NCBI GenBank assembly: GCA_946549155.1
Contig: CAMNQN010000199.1
Coordinates: 1-5,990, forward strand
DNA length: 5,990 nucleotides
Direction: 5' to 3'
From: an uncultured Lachnospiraceae bacterium
GTDB taxonomy: Bacteria; Bacillota; Clostridia; Lachnospirales; Lachnospiraceae
The notes beneath the pieces were generated by a model. The model was not told where the DNA came from, did not search any database, and saw nothing but the letters and a program-made list of their open reading frames with translations. Made by a program: the position numbers and the translations under genes. Positions 4,421-5,990 of the stretch are shown here, in pieces. Each line of letters opens with the position of its first letter. Within the stretch, counting starts at the first letter, position 1.

Positions 4421-5572
4421 ATGGAACTGTCTAAGGAAAAACTGGAAATCTGTGAGAAAAACCTCCAGAGCCTGCAGGAGACGGTGGACGAGCTCATGCG
4501 CCGCATGAAGGGCTACGACTACTCCTTCCGGCGGGAGATTACAGATCAGAAGGGGGAGTTTTGTCCGGAAAAGCTCCACGGCCTGGTGGAGGAGATGCTC
4601 TCCCTCTGGGAGGAGAAGCTGCTCGCGAAGCGCTACATTAAGAAAGGCTGGGTGAAGTCCTACCTTCGGACGCGGCGGGAGCTGTACGGCCTGTATCTTT
4701 ATCTGGTCATGCGGTGCAGCCTGTACCGGGGTGGATACTACTACGCGCGGGGCAAAGAGTTAAAGGAGCGGACCGATTTTGGTTTTCTGCTGGAGCAGGC
4801 AGAGTGGTTCTCCCGGGGCTGGTGTATCACAAAGGGGACGGACGGAACCAGCCAGAATGAGCTGTACGGGGGATATGACGGAAACTTCGGCTTTCATCTG
4901 TATTCTCCCATCTACCATTACCTTACCTTTAAGGAACTGAACGCAGGGGCACTGGATGACGACTGGGCCCTGACCCCTCCGCATCTGCGGACCGAATACG
5001 GGTTCGAAGACCTGACAGCAGAAACGGAGGAGACAGAACAGCCGGTGGAAACAGACGGGCCAGAGGAAGCGGACGAACCGGATATAGCAGAACAGCCGGA
5101 GGAAACGGGTGAGCCGGATATGGACGACGACGATCTGTTTTATGAGGACGGAGAGGATGACTACGGCTTTGCCGATGCCTTCCCCGACTTCGAAGAAGAC
5201 GATTACTGGAGTCCCCTGGATGAGCTGGATGAGGAGGACCGCGCCGCATGGTGGGAAGCTGAGTATGAACAGCAGAGCGAGCTGGAGAGCAGAAACTGGG
5301 AACTGCTGCAGCTGGTTCTGGGTTTTGAAGGTTTGGACGAGTACTGCTCCGCCTGCCTGCGCTTTGTGGAGCTCTTTCGGAAGGCGGGGACAGAAATTCC
5401 CCGGGATTTCTGCAGGGAGCTGGAAGAGATCGTGAACCTGTATCTGGGCCAGCATAAGATCGCCCCCCTGGCGGATACGGACAAGGCGCTGGATGTGCAC
5501 AGCCGCATCTGTGAAGGGCCTCTCCGGCTGGCGAAATCTTATGGGAGGGAGTTGCAATGGAAGGCTCTGTAA
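4421..5572 (+). CDS. Unrecognised 383-aa protein with N-terminal helical region and long acidic linker
   Basis: I do not recognise this family. Residues 1-30 are strongly helical and may form a coiled coil (KLEICEKNLQSLQETVDEL). Residues 50-130 form a Tyr- and Arg-rich alpha-helical region (VKSYLRTRRELYGLYLYLV, then RGGYYYARGKEL), and 131-190 hold Gly/Tyr/Trp-rich loops. Residues about 195-283 are an Asp/Glu-rich, low-complexity linker containing an imperfect EQPxET...EPD repeat. A C-terminal helical domain follows (290-383, with ELLQLVLGFEGLDEYCSACL). No signal peptide or membrane segment is evident. AAAGGA (4402-4407) is 13 nt from this ATG, longer than ideal; another ATG at 4417 in a different frame is better placed but stops after five codons. 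It overlaps the next gene by 16 nt, so the two products are probably made together. Real coding is supported by the promoter, the composition and the overlap with a downstream gene that has its own good ribosome binding site. Confidence 0.9.
   Translation: MELSKEKLEICEKNLQSLQETVDELMRRMKGYDYSFRREITDQKGEFCPEKLHGLVEEMLSLWEEKLLAKRYIKKGWVKSYLRTRRELYGLYLYLVMRCSLYRGGYYYARGKELKERTDFGFLLEQAEWFSRGWCITKGTDGTSQNELYGGYDGNFGFHLYSPIYHYLTFKELNAGALDDDWALTPPHLRTEYGFEDLTAETEETEQPVETDGPEEADEPDIAEQPEETGEPDMDDDDLFYEDGEDDYGFADAFPDFEEDDYWSPLDELDEEDRAAWWEAEYEQQSELESRNWELLQLVLGFEGLDEYCSACLRFVELFRKAGTEIPRDFCRELEEIVNLYLGQHKIAPLADTDKALDVHSRICEGPLRLAKSYGRELQWKAL
5036..5121 (+). repeat. Imperfect in-frame repeat in the acidic linker
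   Basis: A 17-base segment starting GAACAGCCGG occurs at 5036-5052 and 5090-5106 with one mismatch, and an 11-base GA(A/G)CCGGATAT occurs at 5075-5085 and 5111-5121. Together they encode EQPVETDGPEEADEPDI and then EQPEETGEPDM, two copies of a Pro/Glu unit of differing length, pointing to linker growth by slippage or duplication. Confidence 0.7.
5543..5549 (+). promoter_or_regulatory. Ribosome binding site inside the end of the preceding gene
   Basis: GGGAGGG lies 7 nt before the ATG at 5557, within the last codons of the 383-aa gene. It fixes the start of the downstream gene and implies translational coupling. Confidence 0.75.
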
Positions 5573-5990
5573 ACTCAATCCGTGACAATTTCTACCGCGA
5601 TCTGATCCTCGAATATACCAGCAGGGCGGAACGTTCCTTCCTGTACCGCTACTTCTGGGCGGACAGCATATCGGGGCTTCTGGAGGAGCATTTCCCCGAA
5701 CTATCGACGAAACGCGCCCTGAGGCGAAAGGATGAAGCCCTGATCAGGAAAAAGCTGGCCGAACATCTGAAGAAAAATCCGGACCGGGCCGCAGACAAAC
5801 TGTTGAAAAAGATTCCAAAAAAAGGGAACCGGGCCACGGATCAGCCGTCAGAAAAAACATCAAAGAAGGATTACCAGACTTTCTGGGAAGCGCTCTGGAT
5901 GAATGACGCGGGATACCAGGCGGGGCTGATCGGGGAAGACGACTATTACCTGTGGCTGCTGGAATACCTGACGGCGCACGACATTTATTA
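5557..5990 (+). CDS. Unrecognised protein with basic middle region, partial (runs off right edge)
   Basis: The frame from ATG 5557 is open for 144 codons to the window end. I do not recognise the family. Residues 1-45 look helical and aromatic-rich (IRDNFYRDLILEY, ERSFLYRYFWADSISGLLEEHF). Residues about 52-105 are strongly basic (KRALRRKDEALIRKKLAEHLKK, then KLLKKIPKKGNR and KTSKK), which could bind nucleic acid or an acidic partner. From 106 another aromatic/acidic helical part begins (FWEALWMNDAGYQAGLIGEDDYYLWLLEYL). The start overlaps the previous gene by 16 nt and has its own GGGAGGG site. The opposite charge of the two overlapping genes' flexible parts makes a complex plausible; that is inference. 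Domain content beyond residue 144 cannot be seen. Confidence 0.88.
   Translation, partial: MEGSVNSIRDNFYRDLILEYTSRAERSFLYRYFWADSISGLLEEHFPELSTKRALRRKDEALIRKKLAEHLKKNPDRAADKLLKKIPKKGNRATDQPSEKTSKKDYQTFWEALWMNDAGYQAGLIGEDDYYLWLLEYLTAHDIY

Noticed and set aside
5318..5329. LGF tripeptide (residues 300-302) as a ClpP-docking loop like the IGF loop of Clp ATPases
   Set aside because: It lies in a predicted helical domain, the protein has no AAA+ fold, and a three-residue match is expected by chance.
4760..5578. Long minus-strand open frames opposite the 383-aa gene
   Set aside because: They arise from the GC-biased third positions and the Asp/Glu-rich linker, and the plus frame has promoter, start site and coupled downstream gene.

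Overview
This looks like a chromosomal or mobile-element segment from a gut-type Clostridia (Bacillota; Lachnospiraceae or Oscillospiraceae-like). The grounds are moderately GC-rich coding DNA with AT-rich intergenic spacers, strong AGGAGG-type ribosome binding sites, a sigma-A style promoter, a BspA-type leucine-rich repeat protein carrying the YxGPGGDVxIP signature, and a VirD4/TraG-like ATPase of the type common in clostridial mobile elements. No species can be named from sequence alone.

Left part (1-1639): worn accessory DNA. A minus-strand membrane receptor with a periplasmic-type dCache sensor domain runs off the left edge. Behind it, after a bidirectional terminator, lies the C-terminal remnant of a PD-(D/E)XK nuclease (the kind found at the end of AAA-ATPase/PDDEXK_9 proteins), which is frameshifted and lacks its front. 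Back to back with it is a TetR-family regulator that also lacks a usable start. The two broken 5' ends meet at about 1030-1080, which suggests a deletion scar. A 24-bp-stem terminator at 1585-1639 closes this part.

Centre (1643-4183, minus strand): a compact operon, transcribed right to left, of four genes: a short cytosolic LRR_5 protein, a 37-residue extremely acidic microprotein not previously called, a ClpP-type serine peptidase with an intact Ser/His/Asp triad, and a soluble TraG/VirD4-like ATPase without membrane anchor. Spacings are 34-47 nt, every gene has a clear ribosome binding site, and no terminator is visible between them.

Right part (4184-5990, plus strand): a 237-nt divergent intergenic region with a good extended -10 promoter drives two unrecognised genes that overlap by 16 nt. 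The first (383 aa) has an N-terminal helical region and a long Asp/Glu-rich linker; the second (open at the right edge) has a Lys/Arg-rich middle. 

The LRR-microprotein-ClpP-ATPase operon facing the acidic/basic gene pair is the best candidate for an undescribed system. No relaxase, mating-pair formation gene or integrase is visible in the window, so ordinary conjugation is not demonstrated. A joint function is inferred from layout only.
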